39,524 nucleotides of DNA. Origin: Thermoplasmata archaeon (lineage in GTDB: Archaea; Thermoplasmatota; Thermoplasmata; Lutacidiplasmatales; UBA184). The notes below the pieces were generated by a model. It was not told where the DNA came from. It did no database searches and saw only the letters and a list, made by a program, of their open reading frames with translations. Shown here piece after piece: positions 14,491 to 22,145 of the stretch (the stretch's first letter is position 1; each line of letters opens with the position of its first letter). Where the stretch lies: the NCBI GenBank assembly GCA_027315165.1, contig DAHUYN010000016.1, forward strand, positions 1 through 39,524, written 5' to 3'. The position numbers and the translations under genes were made by a program.

Positions 14491-16206
14491 GTGGCGAGTC
14501 TCGTGTCGTCCCGAACGAACCCTCGTGGGCCCGCACGCCCGAGGGTCGCGCGCCGTCGCGAGCGGGCGGCCGTCGAACCGGAGATGCTCGGGGCCGCGCT
14601 CACGATCGCGCTCGCGGCCGGGGTCGTGCTCGCCGGAGGCTGGCTCGGCAGCGTCCCCCTCTCGGCGACGGCCGCGGCATCGGGGACGGCCCGGGGCGGC
14701 CACACGCTCCCGCCAGGGCCCCACCCGCCCCCGACGGGGTCGGGCACGACGGCCCCCGGGAACGGCACCTCGACCCCGGGCGGCAACGGCACCACGGGCG
14801 GGACGGGGACCGGAACGGGCCTCGGGACCGGCGGCTCGCCGAACGGGAGCGGTCCGAGTTCCGGCGGGTCCGGCGGGCCCGGAGGCGGCAACGGGAGCTC
14901 CCGCGGCCCCGTCTACGAGGGGATCAACGGGACCTTCTCCGTCGGCGGCGCGCTCGGCAACGTCACCGCCGCGTTCTTCCAGCTCGTCCTCCAGACGCCG
15001 AACCTGACCCAGCCCACGCTCTGGAGCACCCTCAACGCGACCCCGTTCGACACCTTCCAGTTCGGCAACGCGGCCGAGGTGACGAACCAGGTGACCGGCG
15101 TCCCCTACGCCGACAACGGCTCGGCGCTCCCCCCGACGCCGTCGAACGACTCCAATTTCGTCAGGTTCTGCCGGACCCTGCACTGTCATGCGGTGATGGC
15201 CGTGCCCGCGGAGATCGACAACGTCTCGATGGCGGTGGCGACGGTCCGCTACGTCGAAAAGACCCTCAATTTCACGCCGGACGACTGGATCGTCGGCGGC
15301 GAGCCCCAGGGCTGGACCCACTGGGGGATCCCCTGGACGAGCTGGCGCACCTCGGACCACTCGGCCCCGACCCCGCTCGAGTACGCGCGCGAGCTCCAGC
15401 AGTACGTCACGGCCCTGCGCGCCTACGACCCGACGATCCGCCTCATCGGCATCGAGTCCGCGGATGGCGGGATGTGGTACAACAGCAGCTGGCTCTACGA
15501 GGTCGCGCTCGTCGACGGCCCGAACCTGACGGCGGTCGCGATCCACCCGTACCCGGACGGCGTCGGGACCGCCGGGGCGAACCTCACGAGCTTTTACGAG
15601 ACGCTCTCGAACCCGCTGAACTTCCCCAACAACTACGCGGGGCTCCACGAGAGCGTCGACGCGGCCTGCGGCTGCGCGCTCCCCCTCTGGGTCGGCGAGT
15701 ACAACGCGGCGCTCGCCGGGAACTACTCGGTCGACCTGATGGGCTATCCCGACGTCCCCTACCTCGGCGCCGGCCTTCTCGGCGCGATGAAGCAGGGCGT
15801 GCCCCAGCTCGACGTCTTCTCCTACAGTCACGACCCCCAGTCGCTGGTCTCGCAGAGCGGGGCCCGGCTGCCGTCGTACACGCTGTTCTCGACGTTCTTC
15901 CGAAACCTCACGCTCGGTGAGGTCCACAACTCGACGATCGTCGGCGGCCCCGGCGGCCTCTTCGCGTTGACGATCGACAACGGGAGCCGCACCTCGTTCC
16001 TCGTCGTGAGCACGAACCTGACCGAGACGCTGAACCTCACCCTCGCGCCGCCCGGCGGGTCGTACCTCGGAGGCAGCGGGCACGGCTGGCGAGCCTGGTC
16101 GTGGAACGACACGGCCCCCGCGCCGCTCTTCGCCGACGGGTCGTTGTTCCTCCCCGGGACCTGGACGGTCCCGCCGCTCGGGATCCTCCTCGTGAACGTC
16201 GACTGA
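14491..16206 (+). CDS. Secreted glycoside-hydrolase-like protein (clan GH-A type barrel)
   Basis: This 571-residue protein starts with an Arg-rich cytoplasmic segment and one hydrophobic helix (about residues 32-52) that acts as signal anchor. A Gly/Thr/Pro/Asn-rich linker follows to about residue 140. The rest resembles a TIM-barrel glycosidase. VGGEPQGWTHWG offers Glu271 as acid/base after a strand, AIHPYPDG is a typical barrel loop, and LWVGEYN offers Glu403 as nucleophile. Two catalytic Glu at strand ends about 130 residues apart fit clan GH-A. The C-terminal 90 residues look like a beta-sandwich. More than a dozen N-x-S/T sequons are present. The exact family and substrate cannot be named. 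The start is GTG at 14491; no better start occurs before the helix except the ATG at 14584. Confidence 0.65.
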   Translation: MASLVSSRTNPRGPARPRVARRRERAAVEPEMLGAALTIALAAGVVLAGGWLGSVPLSATAAASGTARGGHTLPPGPHPPPTGSGTTAPGNGTSTPGGNGTTGGTGTGTGLGTGGSPNGSGPSSGGSGGPGGGNGSSRGPVYEGINGTFSVGGALGNVTAAFFQLVLQTPNLTQPTLWSTLNATPFDTFQFGNAAEVTNQVTGVPYADNGSALPPTPSNDSNFVRFCRTLHCHAVMAVPAEIDNVSMAVATVRYVEKTLNFTPDDWIVGGEPQGWTHWGIPWTSWRTSDHSAPTPLEYARELQQYVTALRAYDPTIRLIGIESADGGMWYNSSWLYEVALVDGPNLTAVAIHPYPDGVGTAGANLTSFYETLSNPLNFPNNYAGLHESVDAACGCALPLWVGEYNAALAGNYSVDLMGYPDVPYLGAGLLGAMKQGVPQLDVFSYSHDPQSLVSQSGARLPSYTLFSTFFRNLTLGEVHNSTIVGGPGGLFALTIDNGSRTSFLVVSTNLTETLNLTLAPPGGSYLGGSGHGWRAWSWNDTAPAPLFADGSLFLPGTWTVPPLGILLVNVD

Positions 16207-16383
16207 GCGCCGTGCGCCGAAGGCCGGCGCGAGGGCCGCTCGCGACACCCGGCTCCAGCCCGCCGCCGCGTCCACGCATCGGCCTTGGGACGAGCCCCGA
16301 GCGACCTCCGGGAGGGTCCGTGTCGAGCCGGTGCTCTCGGCGACGGTCGGCACGTGTATGAACTCCCCGTAGCCTCTCGGGCC

Positions 16384-16683
16384 TTGCGCGTCGAGATCCT
16401 GATCGCGTCGTTAAAGGCCGGGTACCGGGAGGAGGACCTGCGTCAGGTCCTGCGCTGGAACACGGACTATCACGAATCGCGTGGCGTGCGCGGCGTTCGC
16501 GACTACGTCTCGGACGACCGGTCGACCTTCGTGATGACGGTCCCTCGTCGCGCGGCGGTCGGTGACAAGCTCGCGAAGGAGTGGGTTGACTCCGGCGCGG
16601 AAGGGCGGCCGTCGTTCCGGCAGAGGATGGAGAAGGTCTTCACGGGCGGGGCGAGCCGGTTGTACGACGAGGTCCGGCCGTAG
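16384..16683 (+). CDS. Small unknown protein
   Basis: I do not recognise this 99-residue protein. It is rich in charged residues, with ILIASLKAGYREEDLRQVL forming a likely amphipathic helix, then a DYVSDDRSTFVMTVP strand-like stretch and a C-terminal helix ending RLYDEVRP. There are no Cys and no membrane helix, so it is probably cytoplasmic. The TTG at 16384 is chosen because a TGTATGA box (16355-16361) is centred 26 bases before it; a GTG at 16354 in the same frame would overlap that box. It lies between the glycosidase and sat genes with its own likely promoter. Confidence 0.5.
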   Translation: MRVEILIASLKAGYREEDLRQVLRWNTDYHESRGVRGVRDYVSDDRSTFVMTVPRRAAVGDKLAKEWVDSGAEGRPSFRQRMEKVFTGGASRLYDEVRP

Positions 16684-16784
16684 CCGCTCGGCCGTTGTCG
16701 CCGTCCTCCCTCGTCGCAGCGGGGTCGGGTCGGCTCCGAGAGGGTGTCGCGGTGGACGGGTCGCGCGCGGTGGCCGCCACAAGG

Positions 16785-16792
16785 CCTATATT
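16785..16792 (+). promoter_or_regulatory. TATA box upstream of sat
   Basis: CCTATATT is centred 26-27 bases before a GTG at 16815 and about 106 bases before the sat ATG. The spacing predicts that transcription begins at the GTG of a short leader ORF. Confidence 0.55.
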
Positions 16793-16814
16793 CCGGCGCA
16801 CGCGAAAACCCGCC

Positions 16815-16898
16815 GTGACCGACCGTCGAGCTCCCGGGGCCGCGGGCCGCGCCTCCTCGAGAATCCCGCCTGCATCCGACCTCTCGGAGCGTCGATGA
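16815..16898 (+). CDS. Possible leader peptide ORF of sat
   Basis: A 27-codon ORF begins with GTG exactly where the TATA box predicts transcription to start, so it would be translated as a leaderless message. It ends in a TGA that overlaps the sat start codon as ATGA. The peptide (MTDRRAPGAAGRASSR, then 11 more residues) is basic and has no Cys or Met run that would suggest sulfur sensing. Seen: position, frame and overlap. Inferred: that it is translated and couples ribosome entry into sat. It could be chance in GC-rich DNA. Confidence 0.3.
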   Translation: MTDRRAPGAAGRASSRIPPASDLSERR

Positions 16899-18058
16899 CG
16901 ATCACCCCTCACGGTGGGCGCCTCGTCGACCGACAGGTCGGCGTCCGCGAACGCGAGCGACGCGACGCCGAGCTCGGCGACCTTCCCAAGCTCCGGCCGT
17001 TCGTCGACGACCTCTACGACACGGAGAAGATCGGCATCGGGGCCTACAGCCCGCTCGAGGGGTTCCTCTCGAAGGAGGCGCTCGACGGGGTCCTCACACG
17101 TTCGCGGCTCCCGGACGACCTTCCCTGGACGATCCCGATCCTCCTGACGCCGCCGGGTCCCGAGAACGCGGCGACGATCGCCGCGCTGAAGCCGGGCGAC
17201 GACGCCTCGATCCTCGACGAGAAGGGCCGCGCGATCGCGATCCTCCACCTCGAGGAGAAGTACGCCTGGGACAAGGCCCGCTTCGCCCAATCGGTCTACG
17301 GCACCAAGGACCCGCAGCATCCGAACGTCTCCGACCTCCAGGCGGCCGGCGAGACGGCCCTCTCGGGCCGGATCGACCTTTTGCGACGGCTCGAGCTCCC
17401 CACGGGGGCCGACGAGCGCTCGCCGGCGGACACGAGGGCCGAGTTCGAGCGTCGCGGCTGGCGCCACGTGGCGGCCTACCAGTGCCGCAATCCGCCGCAC
17501 ACGGCCCACGAGTACATCCAGCGTCTCACGCTCGAACGCGAGGACGTCGACGGACTGCTGATCCACCCGGTCGTCGGCCGCCTCAAGAAGGGCGACTACC
17601 GGCCCGACATCATCCTCGAGGCGTACCGCGCGCTCGTCAAGAACTACTACCCCGACAAGCGGGTGCTGCTCTCCGCCTTCTCGATCGCGATGCGCTACGC
17701 GGGTCCGAAGGCCGCGCTGTTCCTCGCGATCGTCCGGAAGAACTACGGGTGCGACGGCTACATCGTCGGCCGCGACCAGGCGGGGGTCGGCAAGTACTAC
17801 GACCCGTACGCCTGCCACCGCATCTTCGACGAGCTGCCGATCGAGATCCGGCCGTACCGGTACGAGGAGACCTTCTTCTGCCGGACCTGCGGCTGGATGG
17901 CCTCGTCAAAGGTCTGCGCGCACCCCGTCGAGGACCGGCTCGACACGAGCCAGACCCGGATCCGCAAGGCGCTCAGCGAGGGGGCGGCGCCCCCGAAGGA
18001 GATCCTGAGGCCCGAGGTCTTCGAGATCCTCTCGAGGCCGAACGTCGTCCAGAGCTGA
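16895..18058 (+). CDS. sat: Sulfate adenylyltransferase (ATP sulfurylase)
   Basis: This 387-residue enzyme activates sulfate with ATP to adenosine 5'-phosphosulfate. The active-site QCRNPPHTAHEY (residues 196-207) has both His (202 and 205) of the HxxH motif. The second nucleotide loop, normally GRDHAG, reads GRDQAG here with Gln295. A zinc site is likely from Cys329, Cys332, Cys341 and His343 in FCRTCGWMASSKVCAH, as in several prokaryotic enzymes. The N-terminal PUA-like domain (about 1-170) includes GAYSPLEGFLSKE. The length is normal for the single-domain enzyme. No aprAB, cysC or cysH lies nearby, so assimilatory versus dissimilatory use cannot be decided. The ATG at 16895 overlaps the end of a short leader ORF. 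Confidence 0.94.
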   Translation: MTITPHGGRLVDRQVGVRERERRDAELGDLPKLRPFVDDLYDTEKIGIGAYSPLEGFLSKEALDGVLTRSRLPDDLPWTIPILLTPPGPENAATIAALKPGDDASILDEKGRAIAILHLEEKYAWDKARFAQSVYGTKDPQHPNVSDLQAAGETALSGRIDLLRRLELPTGADERSPADTRAEFERRGWRHVAAYQCRNPPHTAHEYIQRLTLEREDVDGLLIHPVVGRLKKGDYRPDIILEAYRALVKNYYPDKRVLLSAFSIAMRYAGPKAALFLAIVRKNYGCDGYIVGRDQAGVGKYYDPYACHRIFDELPIEIRPYRYEETFFCRTCGWMASSKVCAHPVEDRLDTSQTRIRKALSEGAAPPKEILRPEVFEILSRPNVVQS

Positions 18059-18067
18059 ACCGACGGG

Positions 18068-18086
18068 GGCGCCCCCCGGGGGCGCC
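18068..18086. other. GC-rich perfect inverted repeat after sat
   Basis: A nine-base-pair self-complementary stem (GGCGCCCCC and GGGGGCGCC, one base between) begins nine bases after the sat stop. There is no T-run behind it, so it is not a classical terminator. It may stabilise the 3' end of the message. Confidence 0.35.
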
Positions 18087-18095
18087 GAGAAAGGG

Positions 18096-18103
18096 TCTAT
18101 GTA
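18096..18103 (+). promoter_or_regulatory. TATA-like box of the PNGase A-like gene
   Basis: TCTATGTA is centred 26-27 bases before the ATG at 18126. It contains the in-frame ATG at 18099, which is therefore unlikely to be the start. Confidence 0.5.
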
Positions 18104-18125
18104 CGCGCCGGGGCTTGCCGCCCCG

Positions 18126-20813
18126 ATGCGGCTCTCCCGGGTCCTCGCCGTCGCCGGTCTCGCTCTCCTGCTCGCCCTCCCCGCCGTGACGTCGACGACG
18201 AGCGCCGCGGGGGTGGCGCCGACCTCGGCCCACCCCGTGACGACGGCCCGCGACAGCGGCCCGGCCCCCTCGACGGCGTCGCGGCTCGGGGCGCTCAACG
18301 TCACGCTCGCCTCGAGCCTCGTCCGAGGCGCGGGCGGATCGCCCGGTGCGCCCACCTCCGCGCTGTCCGTGACGCCGCTCCCCAGCCCCCCGTCGACGAC
18401 GCCGACGGTGCTCACCTTCCTCACGGCGTCCCCGAACTGCTGTGTCTCGGCGAACTTCTCGGCCCCGACCGGGACCTGGGCGCTGGTCGAGCTCCGCTAC
18501 AACGGCCAGGCGGTCGGCGGCGTCTACGACTCGTCGTTCCGGGCCTACCTCGATCAGGTCCAGGTCCTCTTCGGGACGACCCCGGAGTACGGCCAGTGGA
18601 ACGTGACCCAGGACGTCACGCCCTACGTGAGCCTGCTCAACGGGACCTTCAACTTCACCTTCCTGCTCGGCGCGGCGACCGTGGGTGGCTACTTCCTCAC
18701 GAGCGTGTCGCTCTGGTTCTATCCCGTCCCGGCCGGCGGCGCGGCCCCTCTCGAGCCGAGCGTGGTCGTTCCGCTGTTCCACCGCGTCACGGTGACGAGC
18801 ACGTCGCTCTCGGTGAGCACGATCGCGAATGTCCCGACCGACGTCGTCAACGCCACGCTCGAGCTGTGGGCCTACGGGTTCGGGGCCGACGAGTTCTGGT
18901 ACGCGCAGAACCCGAACTTCCGCGAGATGGTCGTGACCGTCGACGGCCAGGGCCTCGCCGCGGTGACGCCGTTCCCCTACATCAACACGGGCGGGAACGA
19001 CCCGTTCGCGTGGCGGCCGATCACCGCCGTCTTCACCGCGAGCGACCGCCCCTACGACCTCAACGTGACCGGCGCCCTCGGCCTCGTCGAGGGAACCCAC
19101 AACTTCTCGGCGAACCTGACGGGCGTGACGACGGGCAGCGACTGGCTGCTCGGAGGCGCGCTCCTCCTCTACACGGACCCGAGCGTTTCCGCCGCGACCC
19201 TGACGGCCCGCGCGTTCAGCGTTCCGCGTCCGACGACGACGACCGGCGCCTCGACGACGCAGTCGGAGACGACCTCCTGGAGCTACGAGAGCACGTGGAC
19301 CTCGCCGGGCGGCGTCGTCGACGCAGCGACCTTCGGGAACTCGACCTTCTCGAGCACGAGCTCGACCTCGAGCAGCTGGACCAACCTCAGCGTCGTCGAC
19401 GGCTGGTCCCTCCACGGGCACGAGACCGCCGGCGCGAACGCCTCGGACTGGCGGGACCGCCACGCCTTCCGGGGCTCGATGGACCTCGGGGGCACCTTCG
19501 TCGAGACGTCGTCGACGAACGGCGGGTACCCGATCTACGGGAACTTCACCGATGACTTCCTCAACGCGGTCCAGGAGTGGAACGAGTCGACGACCCTGTC
19601 GACGACCGTCGCCGCCGGCCCGACGACCTCGCTCGTTCGCTCGGTCGACAACCTTGTGCTCGGCGGCAACAACATCTACTCCGGCAAGGAGGAGCTCACC
19701 GCGGCCAACGCCGCCCTGCTCCTCGCGATCTCGCAGATCGAGTCGTCGACGACCGACACGTTCCTCGCCTCCTCGCACGGGGGAGCGGTCCCCTACCTCT
19801 ACGAGCACGTCGTCGCGGGGACCGCCTACGACCCCGCCGCTCCGAACGACATCGAGACGGTCTACGCGAACGTCGTGACGTCTCCGGTCGGCTCGCTGCT
19901 CGTCGCGCGGCCGACGGTCCTCGACGTCAACTCGACCCTGGCGCTCTCGGCGTACGCCGCCGGCGGGTCCGGTCCGTACGCCTACACCTACACGGGGCTG
20001 CCCACGGGCTGTGCCTCGACCGATGTGGCGGCGATGCGCTGTAGGCCCACCGCCCCCGGCCTCTATCTCCTGGCGCTCGGCGTGACCGACGCGAACGGCG
20101 TCTCCGCGCCCTTGTCGCTCGCCGCCGTGCAGGTCGTGGACGCGCCGTCGATCTCCGTCCGGACGAACCTTTCCGCGCTCGAGACGGGCGCGACGCTGTC
20201 GGCGACCGCGACCGTCACCGGCGGCGTCGCCCCCTATACGTGCACCTGGACCGTGGCCGGTCTCGCCGGGTCGCCGGGTCCCTGCTCGGCTTCCGTGCTC
20301 GCGACGGCCTCGGGATCGAGCGCCGTCGTGCTCTCCGTCGTCGTCTCCGACGCGACGGGCGTCTCGGCGAACGCGACGGTCTCGGTCCCGGTCGTCCCGC
20401 CGCCGACGGTCTCCCTCTGGCCGGCCCCCGCGGGGAACCTCACCGTCGGAAGCGCGTGGACCGTCCTCGCGAACGTCTCGGGCGGTGTGGCGCCCTACAC
20501 GGTGACGTGGTACCTCAACGGCGTCGTCGAGACGACCGGGGGGAACCTGAGCTTCCGCTCGGTCTATGCGACCCTCGGGTCGGTCTCGGTGACGGCGTCG
20601 GTCACGGACGCGCTCGGCGGCGTCGGCAACTCCCCGCCGTTGGGCTTCAACGTGACGAGCGCGCCGTCGGGCTCCTCCGGCGGCGCGGGCCCGGCGTCGT
20701 CGGGGACCTCCTCCTCGACGGACCTGTACGTCGGGCTCGGGCTCGGGGCCGTCGCGGGGCTCGTCCTCGGCGTGGCCGTCGCCTGGGTGCTGCGACGACG
20801 CCGCCCGGGCTGA
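18126..20813 (+). CDS. Peptide:N-glycanase A-like surface protein with PKD-type repeats
   Basis: This 895-residue secreted protein has a clear signal peptide (MRLSR then a hydrophobic run to about residue 20). Residues about 93-360 match the pattern of the peptide-N4-(N-acetyl-beta-glucosaminyl)asparagine amidase A family. There is an early FSAPTGTWALVELRYNG segment for jelly-roll domain one, and later the hallmark TPFPYINTGGNDPFAWRPI (281-299) followed by YDLNVTGALGLVEGTHNFS. Family members remove N-glycans from glycopeptides. Residues about 595-850 form three PKD/Ig-like repeats with SGPYAYTY, VAPYTCTW and VAPYTVTW. The C-terminus is one helix ending VAWVLRRRRPG, which anchors it with the bulk outside. 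It carries dozens of N-x-S/T sites of its own. The start at 18126 follows the box at 18096-18103. Confidence 0.72.
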   Translation: MRLSRVLAVAGLALLLALPAVTSTTSAAGVAPTSAHPVTTARDSGPAPSTASRLGALNVTLASSLVRGAGGSPGAPTSALSVTPLPSPPSTTPTVLTFLTASPNCCVSANFSAPTGTWALVELRYNGQAVGGVYDSSFRAYLDQVQVLFGTTPEYGQWNVTQDVTPYVSLLNGTFNFTFLLGAATVGGYFLTSVSLWFYPVPAGGAAPLEPSVVVPLFHRVTVTSTSLSVSTIANVPTDVVNATLELWAYGFGADEFWYAQNPNFREMVVTVDGQGLAAVTPFPYINTGGNDPFAWRPITAVFTASDRPYDLNVTGALGLVEGTHNFSANLTGVTTGSDWLLGGALLLYTDPSVSAATLTARAFSVPRPTTTTGASTTQSETTSWSYESTWTSPGGVVDAATFGNSTFSSTSSTSSSWTNLSVVDGWSLHGHETAGANASDWRDRHAFRGSMDLGGTFVETSSTNGGYPIYGNFTDDFLNAVQEWNESTTLSTTVAAGPTTSLVRSVDNLVLGGNNIYSGKEELTAANAALLLAISQIESSTTDTFLASSHGGAVPYLYEHVVAGTAYDPAAPNDIETVYANVVTSPVGSLLVARPTVLDVNSTLALSAYAAGGSGPYAYTYTGLPTGCASTDVAAMRCRPTAPGLYLLALGVTDANGVSAPLSLAAVQVVDAPSISVRTNLSALETGATLSATATVTGGVAPYTCTWTVAGLAGSPGPCSASVLATASGSSAVVLSVVVSDATGVSANATVSVPVVPPPTVSLWPAPAGNLTVGSAWTVLANVSGGVAPYTVTWYLNGVVETTGGNLSFRSVYATLGSVSVTASVTDALGGVGNSPPLGFNVTSAPSGSSGGAGPASSGTSSSTDLYVGLGLGAVAGLVLGVAVAWVLRRRRPG

Positions 20814-20856
20814 ACCGAGCCGATCCGGCCCGCGCGGCAGGCCCCACGCCGACAAC

Positions 20857-20863
20857 GGTATCC
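20857..20863 (+). promoter_or_regulatory. TATA-like box GGTATCC
   Basis: GGTATCC is centred 28 bases before the ATG at 20888, the spacing of a leaderless archaeal promoter. Confidence 0.4.
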
Positions 20864-20887
20864 GAAGGGCCGGCCGTGGACCGGGCG

Positions 20888-22084
20888 ATGGAACCCAGGG
20901 CCGCGCGAGACGCGGCGCCCTCCGTGAGCCGAGAACAGGTCGCGGCGTTCCGGCTCTCGCGCCACCATCTGCTGGCCCGAAGCCCTCGGGGGCGCCTTCT
21001 CGAGGTGCTCCGCTCGATGGGCGGGGCTCAGGCGCAGCTCCTCTCGGCCGCGCAGACCTCGGTCTGGGCCCGGCTCGCCGAGGTCGAGCGGGCCGAGATC
21101 GACGCCGCCCTCTACACGTCCCGACGCGTGGTCCGAGCCTGGTGCATGCGGCGGACGCTGTTCCTCCTGCCCTCGCGAGACCTGGCGGTGTTCGGCGGGG
21201 GCACGGCGCGGAGGGCGCTGCGGGAGGTCCGCTGGCTCCGAGGAAAGGGCGTCACCGACCGCGCGATCTCGGCGGCGACGACGGCGGTGCTCGCGGCCCT
21301 CGACCGGCCCCGAACGCGACGGGAGCTCGCGAGCGAGGTCGCGCGCTCGCTCGGGGTCCCGCTGCGGGAGAGGAAGGGCGGGGACGGCTGGGGCCAGAGC
21401 CGACGGATCCCGTGGCTGCGGGTCGGTCGACTCTCGCTACCGGTGAGCTACCTGCTCCACGTCTCCGCGGCGGACGGCGTGGTCTGCTGCGGCCCCCCCG
21501 ACGGAGCCGAGGCGACGTACGTGCGGGGCGACGCCTGGGTCCCGGGGTGGCGCTCGATGCCGAGGGCCGAGGCGGAGGCCCGGCTGCTCGAGCGATACCT
21601 CGCCTCGCACGGTCCCGCGACGGCCCGCGACTTCGTCTGGTGGAGCGGGCTTCGCGACAGCGAGGCCCGTGAGGCCTGGGCTCTCCTCGGCGACGCGGCG
21701 GCGAGCGTCGACGTCGAGGGTCGCGCCTCGTGGATCCTCCGCAAGGACCTCCGCGAGCTCGAGCGGTCCGAGCTTGACGGAGCCCCGCTGCGTCTTCTGC
21801 CCTACTTCGATGCCTTCGTTCTCGGCCAGCCCGGCCGCGACCCGCTTGAGGACCCTCGGGACGCCCGCCGCGTCTATCGGGCCCAGGGATGGGTCGCGCC
21901 GGTGGTCCTCTCCGGTGGCCGCATCGCCGGGGTCTGGGAACAACGGGTGACGCGAGGCCAGCTCCGGGTCTCCGTCCGTGGCTTCTCGCCCCTCGCGCCC
22001 GCGCACGCGCGCGAGCTGCGTCGAGAGGCCGGCGACCTGGCCCGCTTTCTCGGGGCCTCGACCGCCGCGGTCTCCGTCGCCTGA
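20888..22084 (+). CDS. Winged-helix DNA glycosylase, AlkZ/YcaQ-like (HTH_42 family)
   Basis: This 398-residue protein matches the HTH_42 (winged helix DNA-binding) family, whose bacterial members AlkZ and YcaQ/AlkX excise alkylated bases or unhook interstrand crosslinks. The Q-x-Q catalytic motif appears as GAQAQ (Gln48, Gln50). Other family marks are CMRRTLFLLPSRDL, a second winged-helix region near 125-190, ATARDFVWWSGL, and LLPYFDAFVLG with LSGGRIAGVWE near the C-terminus. It is cytoplasmic. It seems to be a single-gene unit with its own promoter box at 20857-20863. In Streptomyces such enzymes protect against self-made DNA-alkylating metabolites; no biosynthetic cluster is visible here, so general alkylation repair is the simpler role. 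Confidence 0.82.
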   Translation: MEPRAARDAAPSVSREQVAAFRLSRHHLLARSPRGRLLEVLRSMGGAQAQLLSAAQTSVWARLAEVERAEIDAALYTSRRVVRAWCMRRTLFLLPSRDLAVFGGGTARRALREVRWLRGKGVTDRAISAATTAVLAALDRPRTRRELASEVARSLGVPLRERKGGDGWGQSRRIPWLRVGRLSLPVSYLLHVSAADGVVCCGPPDGAEATYVRGDAWVPGWRSMPRAEAEARLLERYLASHGPATARDFVWWSGLRDSEAREAWALLGDAAASVDVEGRASWILRKDLRELERSELDGAPLRLLPYFDAFVLGQPGRDPLEDPRDARRVYRAQGWVAPVVLSGGRIAGVWEQRVTRGQLRVSVRGFSPLAPAHARELRREAGDLARFLGASTAAVSVA

Positions 22085-22116
22085 GCGTGGCCCGTCGAGC
22101 CGATTTGACCTCGCGG

Positions 22117-22123
22117 TTATCGG
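22117..22123 (+). promoter_or_regulatory. TATA-like box TTATCGG
   Basis: TTATCGG is centred 26 bases before the ATG at 22146, so the message is probably leaderless. Confidence 0.5.
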
Positions 22124-22145
22124 CGGGCTCGACCACGAACGCTCC

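Noticed and set aside
18068-18086. Rho-independent-type terminator after sat
   Set aside because: The GC stem is real, but no T-run follows and archaeal terminators are mainly T-rich.
17973-20855. Minus-strand open frame of 960 codons opposite the PNGase A-like gene
   Set aside because: It is almost entirely Arg/Gly/Asp/Val low-complexity. The plus strand has a signal peptide, domain motifs and an anchor.
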